Shown one piece after another: positions 11,332 to 22,500 of a stretch of DNA of 64,000 nt (position 1 is its first letter; the number at the start of each line of letters is the position of its first letter). Under the pieces are notes generated by a model. That model ran no database searches, was not told the DNA's origin, and worked only from the letters and a program-made list of their open reading frames with translations. A program made the position numbers and the translations under genes. This stretch comes from Buxus sempervirens. Its lineage: Eukaryota; Streptophyta; Magnoliopsida; Buxales; Buxaceae. Location: contig OX387187.1 in assembly GCA_947561395.2 (NCBI GenBank), positions 32,965,829 through 33,029,828 on the forward strand, read 5' to 3'.

Positions 11332-12300
11332 GATTATACTTAACACCCATTAAAATTTGTTCATATAGATCCTTGACATTTGGGCAAACCAAATTTCATA
11401 ACAAATGGTGACAAAGCTCCCTTTCAAGAATAAAAGTTACTAATAACATGAAATCGTCCTAAGCGAAGTGCAATGGATTAGGGCTATAAACGGGTCAAAT
11501 TTGATATAGATCTACTAAGATTCGAATATGATCTAATAAGAAATACTAATTTATGAATTCAAACCAATTACCCGACAAATCTTTTACATTTGAATCGATT
11601 CAAATTCAAATCCGACCGATTATCCGATATCCGAATCCTATTTTGATTAGATAATATTTGAAAAAATTAAGATATTATAAACTTCGTATTAGTGGATCAA
11701 ATAAGATGTATTTAATTTAAATCTATCCCATATTATAACCTTAAATTAAGAAATACTATATGGAACCTTCATTCCTTTGATGCTAACATATAAAAAGACT
11801 TAAAAGGCCTTAAAAAACATTAAATATATCCAAAATAAATGGTCAGATCTTTAGCGGGTTGAATATGTATGGTTTCTTATTCAAAAATGAATATAATTGG
11901 ATCTGTATTTGAATAATTGAATAAAACTTAAGATCAATATTCAGATAATCGGGTCAACTTCAGATTGATCCGAATCTTTATCCAACCCATTGACAATCCT
12001 ACCTTGGACACCCCCCCTCCCCCCCTCCCAAGGAATAAACGAAGCCATCCTCAAGGGTTGTGTATCAAATGAGCGAGAGTGAAATTGAGGAGACCCAATA
12101 CATTTGAGTTAACGACTCATCCTGTGCTACTTCTTACCAACGTAAGGCAAGCTTGGTAGATTAAATACAATATGCACCTCTTATGTTTTCTTTTTTTCCC
12201 TTTTTTTTGGGTCATTTTTCCCCTTGTTCCTTAATCCTTAATTGCTTCTCTTATTTTTGAACTTACCAAAATTGCTTATTTTTAATTTTTGTGCATAAGC
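11331..12300. other. Intergenic AT-rich stretch
   Basis: No gene seen. Repeated blocks of the form GAT(C/T)CGAAT, TCAAATTC and ACGGGTCAAA suggest an old, unclassified repeat at 11480-12000. C-rich runs lie at about 12009-12028. Confidence 0.45.
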
Positions 12301-12472
12301 AACAATTTAGGAATGCAACTTGGGTTGGGTAAAACAAAACCCCACCCCAACTAAACCAAATTTTGAGTCAATTAGGTTTAGGTTTTATTAACAGCAATCT
12401 AGGAGCGCAACTTGGGTTCCCCCTCCCAAACTAAAACCAAAATTTTGAATCAGTTTGGTTTGGGTTTTATTA
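12301..12472. repeat. Imperfect tandem duplication, about 85 bp x2
   Basis: The copy at 12301-12389 and the copy at 12390-12472 share CAACTTGGGTT, AACTAAA(A)CCAAA and GGTTT(A/G)GGTTTTATTA in the same order with small gaps. Confidence 0.7.
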
Positions 12473-13318
12473 TATTCGGTTTCGAATTAATTCGGTTCAA
12501 TTGTGGATTGAAGGCTCAGTTAAACCAAACTGAACAAAGGCATGATTTACAAACGATATATATATATGCATTAACTATTTATGTATTAGTATTATAAAAT
12601 TATAATATACAAGACATGCCATACGCATTATAATGAACTAATGATAATGAATTAATGACTGACAATAGATGATAGTTATGTGTTGATTAAAAGTAATCAA
12701 AATAAGTGAAATTAGCTTCACCCGAATCGAATGTGCAATTTGGGTTTAATGTTTTACATTTTTTTGGGTTTGGTGCTCGGGTTAGGATAACCGGTTGACA
12801 GTCATATACCTTATTTTGGCCTTGCGTTGAGATCAACCCAAACCGAACCGGTAAAAATGTTTCCTTTTTAAGTATTGCTTATGATTCTGACGAGTCCTTT
12901 GATTTGATTAGATGGTATGCTCGAATGGTTTCAGAGGGTGAAACAGACCTTTGAACTTGAAAAAGTTGGCAACATCCACGCCAGCGTTGCTTTTAATGGA
13001 ATGGTTTGTTGTTGGGTGGGGGAGCAGCGAGGCTCAACTTGTGCGAGCTTTCCAGGGGCAGGCTGTAACGCAGGGACAATAGTGAGCTAACAAAGGAAGA
13101 GTGGATCCTAGAACCAAATCTGAGACCAAGGAGGGCCGTGCGTGTCGGAATCGGAATAGGATAAACAAATGCGAGAGAGGGGAGGCCAGCGTAGTTTCAT
13201 AAATATCAGGGGAGGTTTGCATTCTCTCTTATCCGTGCATGACGGGGCGTATCAAGTATGTTCCTAACCCATTTTTCTTTTTGGCAATTATAACCCTAGT
13301 CACAAACTGTTAAGAGTA
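12473..13318. other. Intergenic stretch without recognised features
   Basis: No coding frame of known type. The 13.0-13.25 kb part is more GC-rich, but I could not assign it. Confidence 0.45.
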
Positions 13319-13526
13319 CTAGCATGTTGCACGTGTAGTATTGCATGTCATGGGAGGAAGTAGTTGTTTAACTAGTTGTTTGGTTAGTTATGTGGCACTT
13401 TTGACAATTCCATCCCTTTATTAATGAAACTTGACAGTGATGTATGAGGACAAATGTGGAAAGTTAAACACGACGCTTGACACAATTCCCAAGGGGGGGG
13501 GTGCCTTGCATTATATATAGTATAGA
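13319..13526 (-). mobile_element. Short non-autonomous Helitron, 208 bp
   Basis: On the minus strand the element begins TCTATACTATATATAATGC and ends ...CACGTGCAACATGCTAG. It is preceded by A and followed by T, the insertion rule for Helitrons (A|TC...CTAG|T). TGCA...TGCA and CATG...CATG pairs near the 3' end can form a weak hairpin. No RepHel gene is present. The call rests on the terminal signatures only. Confidence 0.6.
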
Positions 13527-13689
13527 TTTCACAAAACTTTTGTTTATGTCAGTCAAAAAATAATTATACTCCTAAGATACCCTTTCATATATGTTTACAA
13601 GAAAACATGGAGAATGCCCAAAAGAGGAAATTGGAAGTTTATTTTTGTTAAAACTTGTTTAGTTGCATTAATCATTCAATTTGAGTTTG

Positions 13690-13865
13690 ATATTTGCACG
13701 CGCTATGCGCGTAGCAAATTTATGGGGAATATGGGAAGAGAAACGGCGGGGTTATTATAGTGGAGGATTCTTTTGTTTGTGAAGGGCAAAGTTTGGAGGA
13801 AAAAAAAAGGGAGGGGGTTAGGATCTAAGAATATTCCTCTTTCTTTTCTTTACAAATAGTATAGA
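13690..13865 (-). mobile_element. Possible second Helitron fragment
   Basis: On the minus strand another A|TCTATACTATT start lies at 13865. About 135-170 bp further on is a GC-rich hairpin, GCTACGCGCATAGCGCGTGC, of the sort that precedes Helitron 3' ends. A clean CTAG-T terminus is not visible, so the end is degraded. Confidence 0.35.
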
Positions 13866-14211
13866 TTTATCTTTTGTTTGAATAGACTTTTTGGGAGCAA
13901 TTTTTTTGCTTTGTTTAAAGTAATTCTATTTGGTTAACCAATTAGCCATTGCTATTGTCACTATTGTCACCACCACCATCATTGCTACTACTACCACCAC
14001 CACAATTTCAAAACCACCACGGGGTTGTAACCACTACCACGCCTCCATGTAAAAAAGATAGTTTATAATGTGCTACCAAACGTACTTTCCTAATATTTAA
14101 TAAAAAGGCTATTTATTTATTGATGATTCATCAAGTTGACTGCCAATTTTAAAAGTTAAAAAATTTTCAAGATCATACTTTTTAGTGGAATGACATCATA
14201 TACAGTATAAA

Positions 14212-14379
14212 CCTGAATTGCTTACTGCAGTTGAAACGAGATGCTTCCACGTGGAGCATTCCATAGATAATGATTTTCACTTTTTATAATTGCTTTATGT
14301 GGGGCCTATTTAGAAATTCATTAACCATGGGATGCTCCACGTGGAAACATCCCATTTCAATTGCAGTAAGCAATTCAGG
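14212..14379. mobile_element. 168-bp MITE with about 53-bp terminal inverted repeats
   Basis: The left arm starts CCTGAATTGCTTACTGCA, and the right arm in reverse complement starts CCTGAATTGCTTACTGCA. The arms remain alike for about 53 bp, past CCACGTGGAGCAT. About 60 bp separate them. A target duplication could not be fixed, so no superfamily is given. It lies 352 bp upstream of the kinase-like gene's start codon. Confidence 0.8.
14247..14344. promoter_or_regulatory. Two G-box (CCACGTGG) sites inside the MITE
   Basis: CCACGTGG occurs at 14247-14254 and 14337-14344, one per MITE arm. CACGTG is the core bound by plant bHLH and bZIP factors (PIF, GBF, ABF families). The sites lie about 390-480 bp before the start codon of the plus-strand gene, so they could act in its promoter. 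That role is inferred. Confidence 0.5.
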
Positions 14380-14730
14380 AAAAATTTGTTGACGATTTGG
14401 TATCTTTTTTAGCAGTGACCATTTGTACACATAGAAAGGGAGGCTTTTGATATTTTTCAAATGCTATGGAGTCAACGTGTGTAAGTCACAAAATCTCTAT
14501 GGATGCAAGTGTTATTTTTAAAAGATGAATGGAGCACCAGTAAGTTTACCACCCTTTTGCCCATTCGTCTTCATGAATAAACCTTATCTATTCATCGCTT
14601 CTTTTCTACTTCTGGCGCCATTCTTTTGTGACAGGAGGAGAAAGCAAAGAAAAAGCGAAAAAAGAACAAAGAGGAGAGAGAGAAGAAAAAAACAAAGAGG
14701 CAAGAAAACTTGTAAAAGAAAAAGGGGAGA

Positions 14731-16529
14731 ATGATAATTGTAACTCCGGATTACTTTTCCATCACAGGAAATGCCGGAAAAGCTGAGAAAAATCGTTACA
14801 ACTCATTAGAATCGAGGGTTTCTTCTCGTCTATTCGATCACGGATCGGTTCGCTTCTTCTCTAAGGGCTTGCATTCGTATTTACGCAGCAGAGATCGAGC
14901 ATTTCCACTCTGTAAAGCGAGTCTAATTACTAGTCCAGATGATTTCGAGGTCGGACGGTTCGTTGGTAGCTACGGATTCATGAATGTTACCAGGTGAATT
15001 CGACGAGGATTTTGATTTGATTCTGGAAGTTTGATTTGCTGTGATTTAATTGGAAAATTTATCGTTCCAGCTTCTCGGGATTTCGATCGGAATCCGACGT
15101 TGAGTTCTCACCGGACGATTTTGGGCGATTGAGAGTTCAGGATGTAGGAGAAGGTAGTGTGAAGATCAGGTGATTTCCTATAGAACGTGTTCTACGGTGG
15201 AATGGGAGGATTATTTATATATATATATTTTTTAGATTGCTTTTCTGTTTTTTTTTTCATTTTTAAATACTAATACCGTCAACGGCAGTCCTATTGCAGG
15301 CTTTATGAAGGAAGAGTATCTCAGGGCCCGCTTAGAAGTACTCAAGTAATTTTCAAGGTAATAATATTTGTATGCCTTCTCTAATGAAAAAATTATTGAA
15401 AGGACCCTCTTTTCCCGTGTATTTACAAAAACATGCTTTGAAAAGTCAAATGCTAAAACATGCAACTTTTCCCCGAATAATTGTATTTCAGTCCAAAATA
15501 ACTGTAGCTCGATTAATCACATAAATTATGATTAATCGAAATCGTTATAACACTTTTCGAAGTTCAAAAATTGCCCTTCGATTAATCGTACGGAAGTACC
15601 ATTAATCGAAAACTAAAGAACATACGAACGTTGAATTGGGCTTTGATCGTGTGTTGATCATGTGTCCATGAATTTCGATCAATCGGATACCTTTCGATTA
15701 ATCGCAAAACAATGATTTAAGATTTCGGTTAATCGAAATTTCAAATCATCGAAGGATACATGTTAGATCTTCAAGGACATCAGACAAATGATCGACAGAG
15801 ACAAGTATGATCTTCATGGGATACATACAATATTAGGTTGACCATCATAGAAATAAGCATGATCATTGTAGGATACAAGTTAAATCTTCGAAAGATACAA
15901 GTTTAATAATCCACAGATACACGTCAATTCATTATGAATATCCGATTAATCGGAACTACAACTCTATTAATCGACAAATCTCAATGTTGATTGTTCGATT
16001 GGTGTAATTGAACAGTGATTTCGATTAATCGCAAAATTTTAGATTAATCGAGCTACAATGATTTCAGGCTGAAACGCAATTACAGGGGAAAAGTTGCACG
16101 TTTTTGAATATTTAATTTTTTCAAAGCATGTTTTTGTAAATACTTGGGAAAAAGCGGTCCTTTCAACAATTTTCCCTTCTATAATTATATCTTATCACTC
16201 TGAAAAAAGTCTGTACCCCAATTAATAACTTATGCCTAGTTGCAGTATGCACATCCCCCAATTAATAACTTATGCCCACGTGATTTTTATGGTAGAACTT
16301 TTCTTAGGAATGTTTCTAAAGTGGATTAATAAAATAGTTATTTCTCTGTTTTGCATAAAAAAAAGAAAAGAAAGATATTTGCTTTTGCATCTTATTTTCC
16401 TTAAATATGGTGATATCAAAATGCAATTTTAGTATATGATGTTAGTTGGAGATTTTATAGTATTGTATGCATGTATTATATATATATATATATATATATA
16501 TGAATGCACACACACATGCACATATATGC

Positions 16530-16581
<52 letters not shown>

Positions 16582-19500
16582 GTATCCACTTACAGTTGGC
16601 AATACGGCGGGTTTGGGCAGATTTAGAGTTTGCATCTGTTTAAAAAACAGGCTGAAAAAAATGTAAACCTGAACCAACCTGCCTCAGTTTGAAATAACCC
16701 ACGTGATTCTCTTCAACTTACTTTTAATATGATAAGTAGAAGATAATATAAATAATATAATAATTTACTGATCAGACGAAATTTTTTTTTGAAGTCTTGG
16801 AACTATATATTTTATGTACTAAAAATATATTATATTAGTTATAAGTACATATTATATATTTTTTGATTATAATACATGCATGAAAGATAGGAAAAGCCTT
16901 GCTCTCAGATGGCATCCCTAACGTATGAAAGTACATGGGAGATATTGGTTTATCTTGGTTGACTAAGCTATTTAATAAAATTATAAGGATTGGGAGAATG
17001 CTAGATACTTGGAGATTAGTACAGTAATACCAAGAAAAGTATTCTATTTTAACTTCTGAAATATCATGTGAAAAAATTTGGATTACACGTTATAGCCTTA
17101 GTGGATCTTCTTGGAAAACTTATGATTGCCTGTAGATTTCATTCCATCTTTCTTCACCTGTTAGCACCATTAATACTTATAAAATTTCTTTTGGCTTCTG
17201 CACTTCTTTAAAATCCTGGTGTGATTGTTATAATGATTTTAGAAGATAGACCATCACAGGCAATACATCCCTTGTGGGGCTGCATTAGCTCTTTCACAAA
17301 ATACAACTCTGCATCAGTTCCCTCTGCAATTCTTTGAACTCCCTTTAAATCTTATACAAATTTTAGAACATAGAATGTCAAAGTCAATGCTGCCAGATTG
17401 CGGCTGTGTTTAACTCTTCTGCAAATATATTATCCTGAAACAGTGATCCACTTTTGGTCTCAATCACTGACCCCTATTCTAAATTTCTAATGTTTATTTT
17501 GCAGTTGTGTCATCACTTCTAACTGTTGTGAGCTATAAAAATCAGTTATTCCTTTCCCTGTAAATGACGTTTTAAATATTTTTCTTGCTAGTGCTTCTAG
17601 GGCGGAAAAAATATTGGCTTGAGACATAATGTTCTAGCTTGCATAACTAGTCTGAAAGGCTGTTAGAATCTGTCCAAGTTGAAGGCTTCTTTAAGAAAGA
17701 CAATCATTTTTTAACTTACTGTAGAAGGACCATAACCATGGTATTGGTCATAATGAAGCAGGATCCCACAGAGTCATTTTTAAACTACCCTCATATAACT
17801 ATCATTCCCTTGTTAATCTAGGTCATGGTCTTATAAAGACTTTTTTCCTGTGAGCGATTTGCTTTAGCATTCTTCCATAAACATATAATCTCAATCCTTA
17901 AAGTTGTAGGGTAGACTTTTTTTGTGCATGCAGTGGTTTTTTGCCGCTTAAAAGTTGATGGCTGGCAAAATTTCAAGCATTTAAAAGCTAGCCTGCAATG
18001 GTTAGTGGCTGCAAGTTACATATTGCAATTAAACCCACTTTTTCATTGCAAGTTTACTTGTGGCATTATGGGTGCCAGACGTGTTTCACCTGAAGTCCAT
18101 GTCCTGTACAGAATAGTGCCCACGCGTTGTGGAAAAGAATGGGAAGATAATTTGGGATTGCTTAATGTTGTGACCTTCTGTTACAAATGGGAGGAGAGCA
18201 GTAAAGGATTTTTGAAGAGTAATAGTGGAATTTGTGCTCTCTTATTGATAAGATTATGTTGGTAATTTGTAGTGGGTTTTGGTCTTGAAAGAAGTTTAAT
18301 ATAGATGATTGAAGGACAATGCTAGGAATCGGATGGTACTGTCAAATGCTCAAGTCCCGATATCAGGACCTCTTCTGAACATTGTAAAGATGAATATTTA
18401 TGGATGCTGTTTGGGGAACCTTAGACCTTAATGCTATTGAGATATCATTGGAGATCACAAGGGGATGTTATTTTCACTTTTTGTAGCTCAAGTGCAGTGT
18501 TCATGCTGTCGAATATTATTTTTGTGGGGGCCACTTCAAATATTACTGGATGACGCTGGGTGCGGTCAGGGGGTTCATGAAGACTAGCTCTTCTACTCAG
18601 AGATAAGCAACAGTTCCACCCCAGTGAATGCCTCATTCTCTTGTGTCTGAACATTTGGTAATTAAAGACTGATAATTTATCCAAGAAAAGGGCCAATGAT
18701 ACATCATTTATTCATGTGAAAATCTTCCCTTCTGTACTTCACCTTTTTTCTTCCCATAGTCTCTGCCCGTATCCTCACGGTTCTCTTTTAACTTTTTAAA
18801 AAAAAAACCTACCTGTTTTCAATCACCCAAAAAAGGGAACTTGATTGCAGTAATTTCAAATGTTTCCATCCTGTAGTTTAGAGATAAATACAGTTAAAAA
18901 ATTCCATGTTCAGAGTTAGATCGAAAATGAAATTGATGTATTAAATGCTGCTAGGTAAAATTAAGAACCTGCAGTTACCTGTTTTCCAACTGTTTGGAAG
19001 AACAATGTTACCAAGTTAAAGAAGGAGATGAGGGAGGTATAATCTGGCAATAATATTTGCTGATGGAAGTTAGAAGGTCCAGGGGCTTAGCAGTTAACAA
19101 CGTTACAAAAGGGCAAGTGTTTACTGTATACTCTTAACATAAATGATACATTTTATGTATATGAATGTATCTATTCTGTGGTCATTTATCTTTATTGTAG
19201 CTTCGGTTTCATTATATGCTCAAGGTTGTCATCTTTTCTTGCTGAACATTTCTCTTTTTATTCATGAAGGTATATCCTGGACAGCGTGCTGGTGGAATTG
19301 AGGCGGATATGATGGCAGCAAATGAGCTGAATGCCCATGCTTTCCTTCAAGTAAGAGAGAAGGATATTCTGAATGACCAACAGATCTTGAATTTTATTCG
19401 AACATCCTTTCCAATTCATAGACTTTGCTTGAATGCATGGATAATGGCAATCTATATATATATATATATATATATTTTCTGATAAGCGATGAGATTTTAT

Positions 19501-22500
19501 TGAGAAAGAGGAAGATACAAAACTAAAAACAATACAAAAGGTGCCAAAAGTAAGGGCACCACTCAAAGTAAAGTCTGCTAAATATGCATACAAACACCAA
19601 TGTCTCCAAATACTAGAGATTGAGTACTAGCCCCAGCCTTTGCTAGACTATCGGCTACATCATTAGCATCCCTCAGTACATGTTTGAATGAGACATTCAA
19701 CCCACGCACCAAGGATCTAGCAACTCTAATCATTTCTATAACGTCATTGCAGAGCAATTCCAACAATGCTTGTCCGAATCTCCTGACACTTTTAGGCGGA
19801 TTTGAGACAAGAACTGGAGAACAGGTGTGTTATACCAACTACTGGGATTTAGAATATTTTGGTATTTCCTTTTGTAAATGTGAATTAAGGCTTCAAGGCA
19901 CATTTTTTCTGAACAGTGGCTTGCTTTTCGTAATGATGGGAAATATAGTGCCGCAGACTATGCAAAAGTTAAAAGTGAAGCAATTGCAAAAGACCGTGCT
20001 CTAGGACAACAAAATCTGTGGAATCCATTCAACCTAGAGCAAACCATAAAGCGTAGAAGATATTTTGTTATTAAGCTGCTTCGGGGTGCCTTGAGTGGTT
20101 TAGCTTACATGCATGACCATGACAGATTGCATCAAAGTCTTGGACCTGCTTCTGTAGTGCTCAAGTATACTGCTTGGACATTTTATTTTTGCCTTACACA
20201 TTTTTCTTTCCTGTTAAAGCTTGTTTGAGAGTTGCTCAATAGCTGTGTTGAACATTTTAAGTCCTGTTTTTACAATGACAGCACAATAGTGGAGAAGGAT
20301 GCAGCTTACTTAGTTCCACGGCTCCGTGATCTTGCCTTTTCAGTTGACATAAGGTATGAAATTACAATTCCTCCTTTTTGATAAAACTTATTAACTAGTT
20401 ACAATCTTCTCTATACTGAATAATTATCAGGAGTTCAGGACCATCTTAACTGTTCTTGTTAGTGAAGATCTTAGGTTGTACCTATAATGAATTGTAAATT
20501 TTTTTATGCTTTGGACCTTAGGTATGTTCCAGTGATTCCTCCAATGAGAATGTTATGGAATGAACCATTTCATATCAGAATATTTTAGGAAGATACTTGT
20601 TAAAGGATTCAATGTGGGATACAAATTTTTGTCCCATATAATTAATAAAACTTTAGTTGAAAAGATAGGTTATGTGTTAGAAATGAAAGAAAGAGTAAGA
20701 ATAAGAAAAGGAAAGAAAAAATGAAAGGAAAATGAATAGAAAGAGATCATCTCTTTCTATTGCCTTAATTTTTATTTTTGTAAGAATATCTTTGTCTGTA
20801 CAAACATACTCTTGATAAAAACAAGACAATTACAAGGAGTTTAATAACAATGACAATGATATCAATACCCATCTCAACAATCCCTCTAAAGTTGGAGCAA
20901 AGATGTTCATCATGCTCAATTTGCTTATGATTTCTAATGGTTGAGCTTTGGTGATGTACCTGGCAAGGATATCAGCCACTTGAAGCTCAATTATAATATA
21001 AGGAGTAGGAAGGTGGCTTGCTTGTAATGTTTCCTTGATGAAATGATAGCTCACCTTTATACACTTCATGCAATTTATACAATATGGTCTATAACAAATA
21101 TTTATAGCAGTTTTATTATAACAATATGTTAGGATTTGTGCCCAGGATCGCCTATAAATATGGATACGGAAGTCCAATTTTCACTACATCAACATTCACC
21201 AAAAAAATAGTATGAATGAACAAAACAAATATACGTGGTTTGGCAAAAAACTTTCCTATGTTCACGTAGAAAAATAACTCACTCTTTTACTTGTGAATAA
21301 TACACTGTACAAGAAATATAAACACTTTGAATTTAAACCAAACCCAGGACCCTTGTACACCCTATTCCAATCCCACAAGATCTACACTTTTCTTTCCCCT
21401 TTTGTCTCTCTCTCTCTCTACCGGTCTTGCTTTCTTCAAACTAATGCCTTTGCCTCTCTTTGCCCTCGCCTATAAATAGCCGAAGCTTCCGAATACTTTT
21501 TAATGCTTTCTGCTATTATAATCAGGCATTAAAAATTTGCAAAGAAGACAGTATGACGTTTAATGCCATCTGCTTTCAACACCGCATTGCCTTTAGTAGT
21601 TTTCGTTGAAAGAAAGAAACATATGAAAAGACAAACAAAGATAAAACATGTGGGTTTTCCCTTAAATAGGCGGGACCCAAACAACAATCTCCAGCTTCCA
21701 CCTATGTAGAGGCACTACAAGAGAAAAGATTCATTGCTGATATGGATGAAGATTTTGCATCTGCCTTATAGAACAAGTTGGAACAGCTCTACCTATTTAA
21801 CGCCCCGGTTCCGGGTCCAATTCCCAAAACCCGAGGTGTTATGATAAGCAACAAAAGCAACTAAAATATGGAATAATTTAAAACTTTTTCTAACTTTATA
21901 ATCAGAGTAAAAGCGGAAATTTGAAATAATATCCAATCGCAAATAAACTATAAGCCATTACAATGTTTTTAATCTCAAGAAACTAATCTACAACTAAACT
22001 GACTACCCCTTTACATACTAGCCCAATGTTGTCGTCCTCTCCAAGAATACCTGAAAAATGGGAGAAACCGGAGTGAGAATAAATCTCAACAAGTAGCAAG
22101 GTGCATGCATGAAATCAGTCCATGTTTATATAAAATAAGTCATGAGGTGTACGATTAAACCAATGACAATATCAATAAGAATAATTCCAAAGTTTAAAAC
22201 CAATCCCATTAATATTATCAAATCATATTTCAATAACAATACCGATAAAACATCGAATGGTCAATGTCATGTAGTTGCTTAGATTGGTTAATCAATCATG
22301 CCAGAGCGACATCCACACCTCCATGTACACTGTTCTAGCCTACTCAGGGTATCGGACACTCTGAAATGACGGCCTACTCAGGGTATCGTCATCCAATGCC
22401 GGCCTACTCCGGGTATCGGCATCGACAACCAGGCCTACTCAGGGTTTCTGGCTGCTCTACATCGGTCGTGGCAACACTCCATGGTCATGCCATTACACCA

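Noticed and set aside
17924..18265. 113-codon plus-strand open frame in intron 3
   Set aside because: No recognisable domain, and the exon chain of the kinase-like gene is complete without it.
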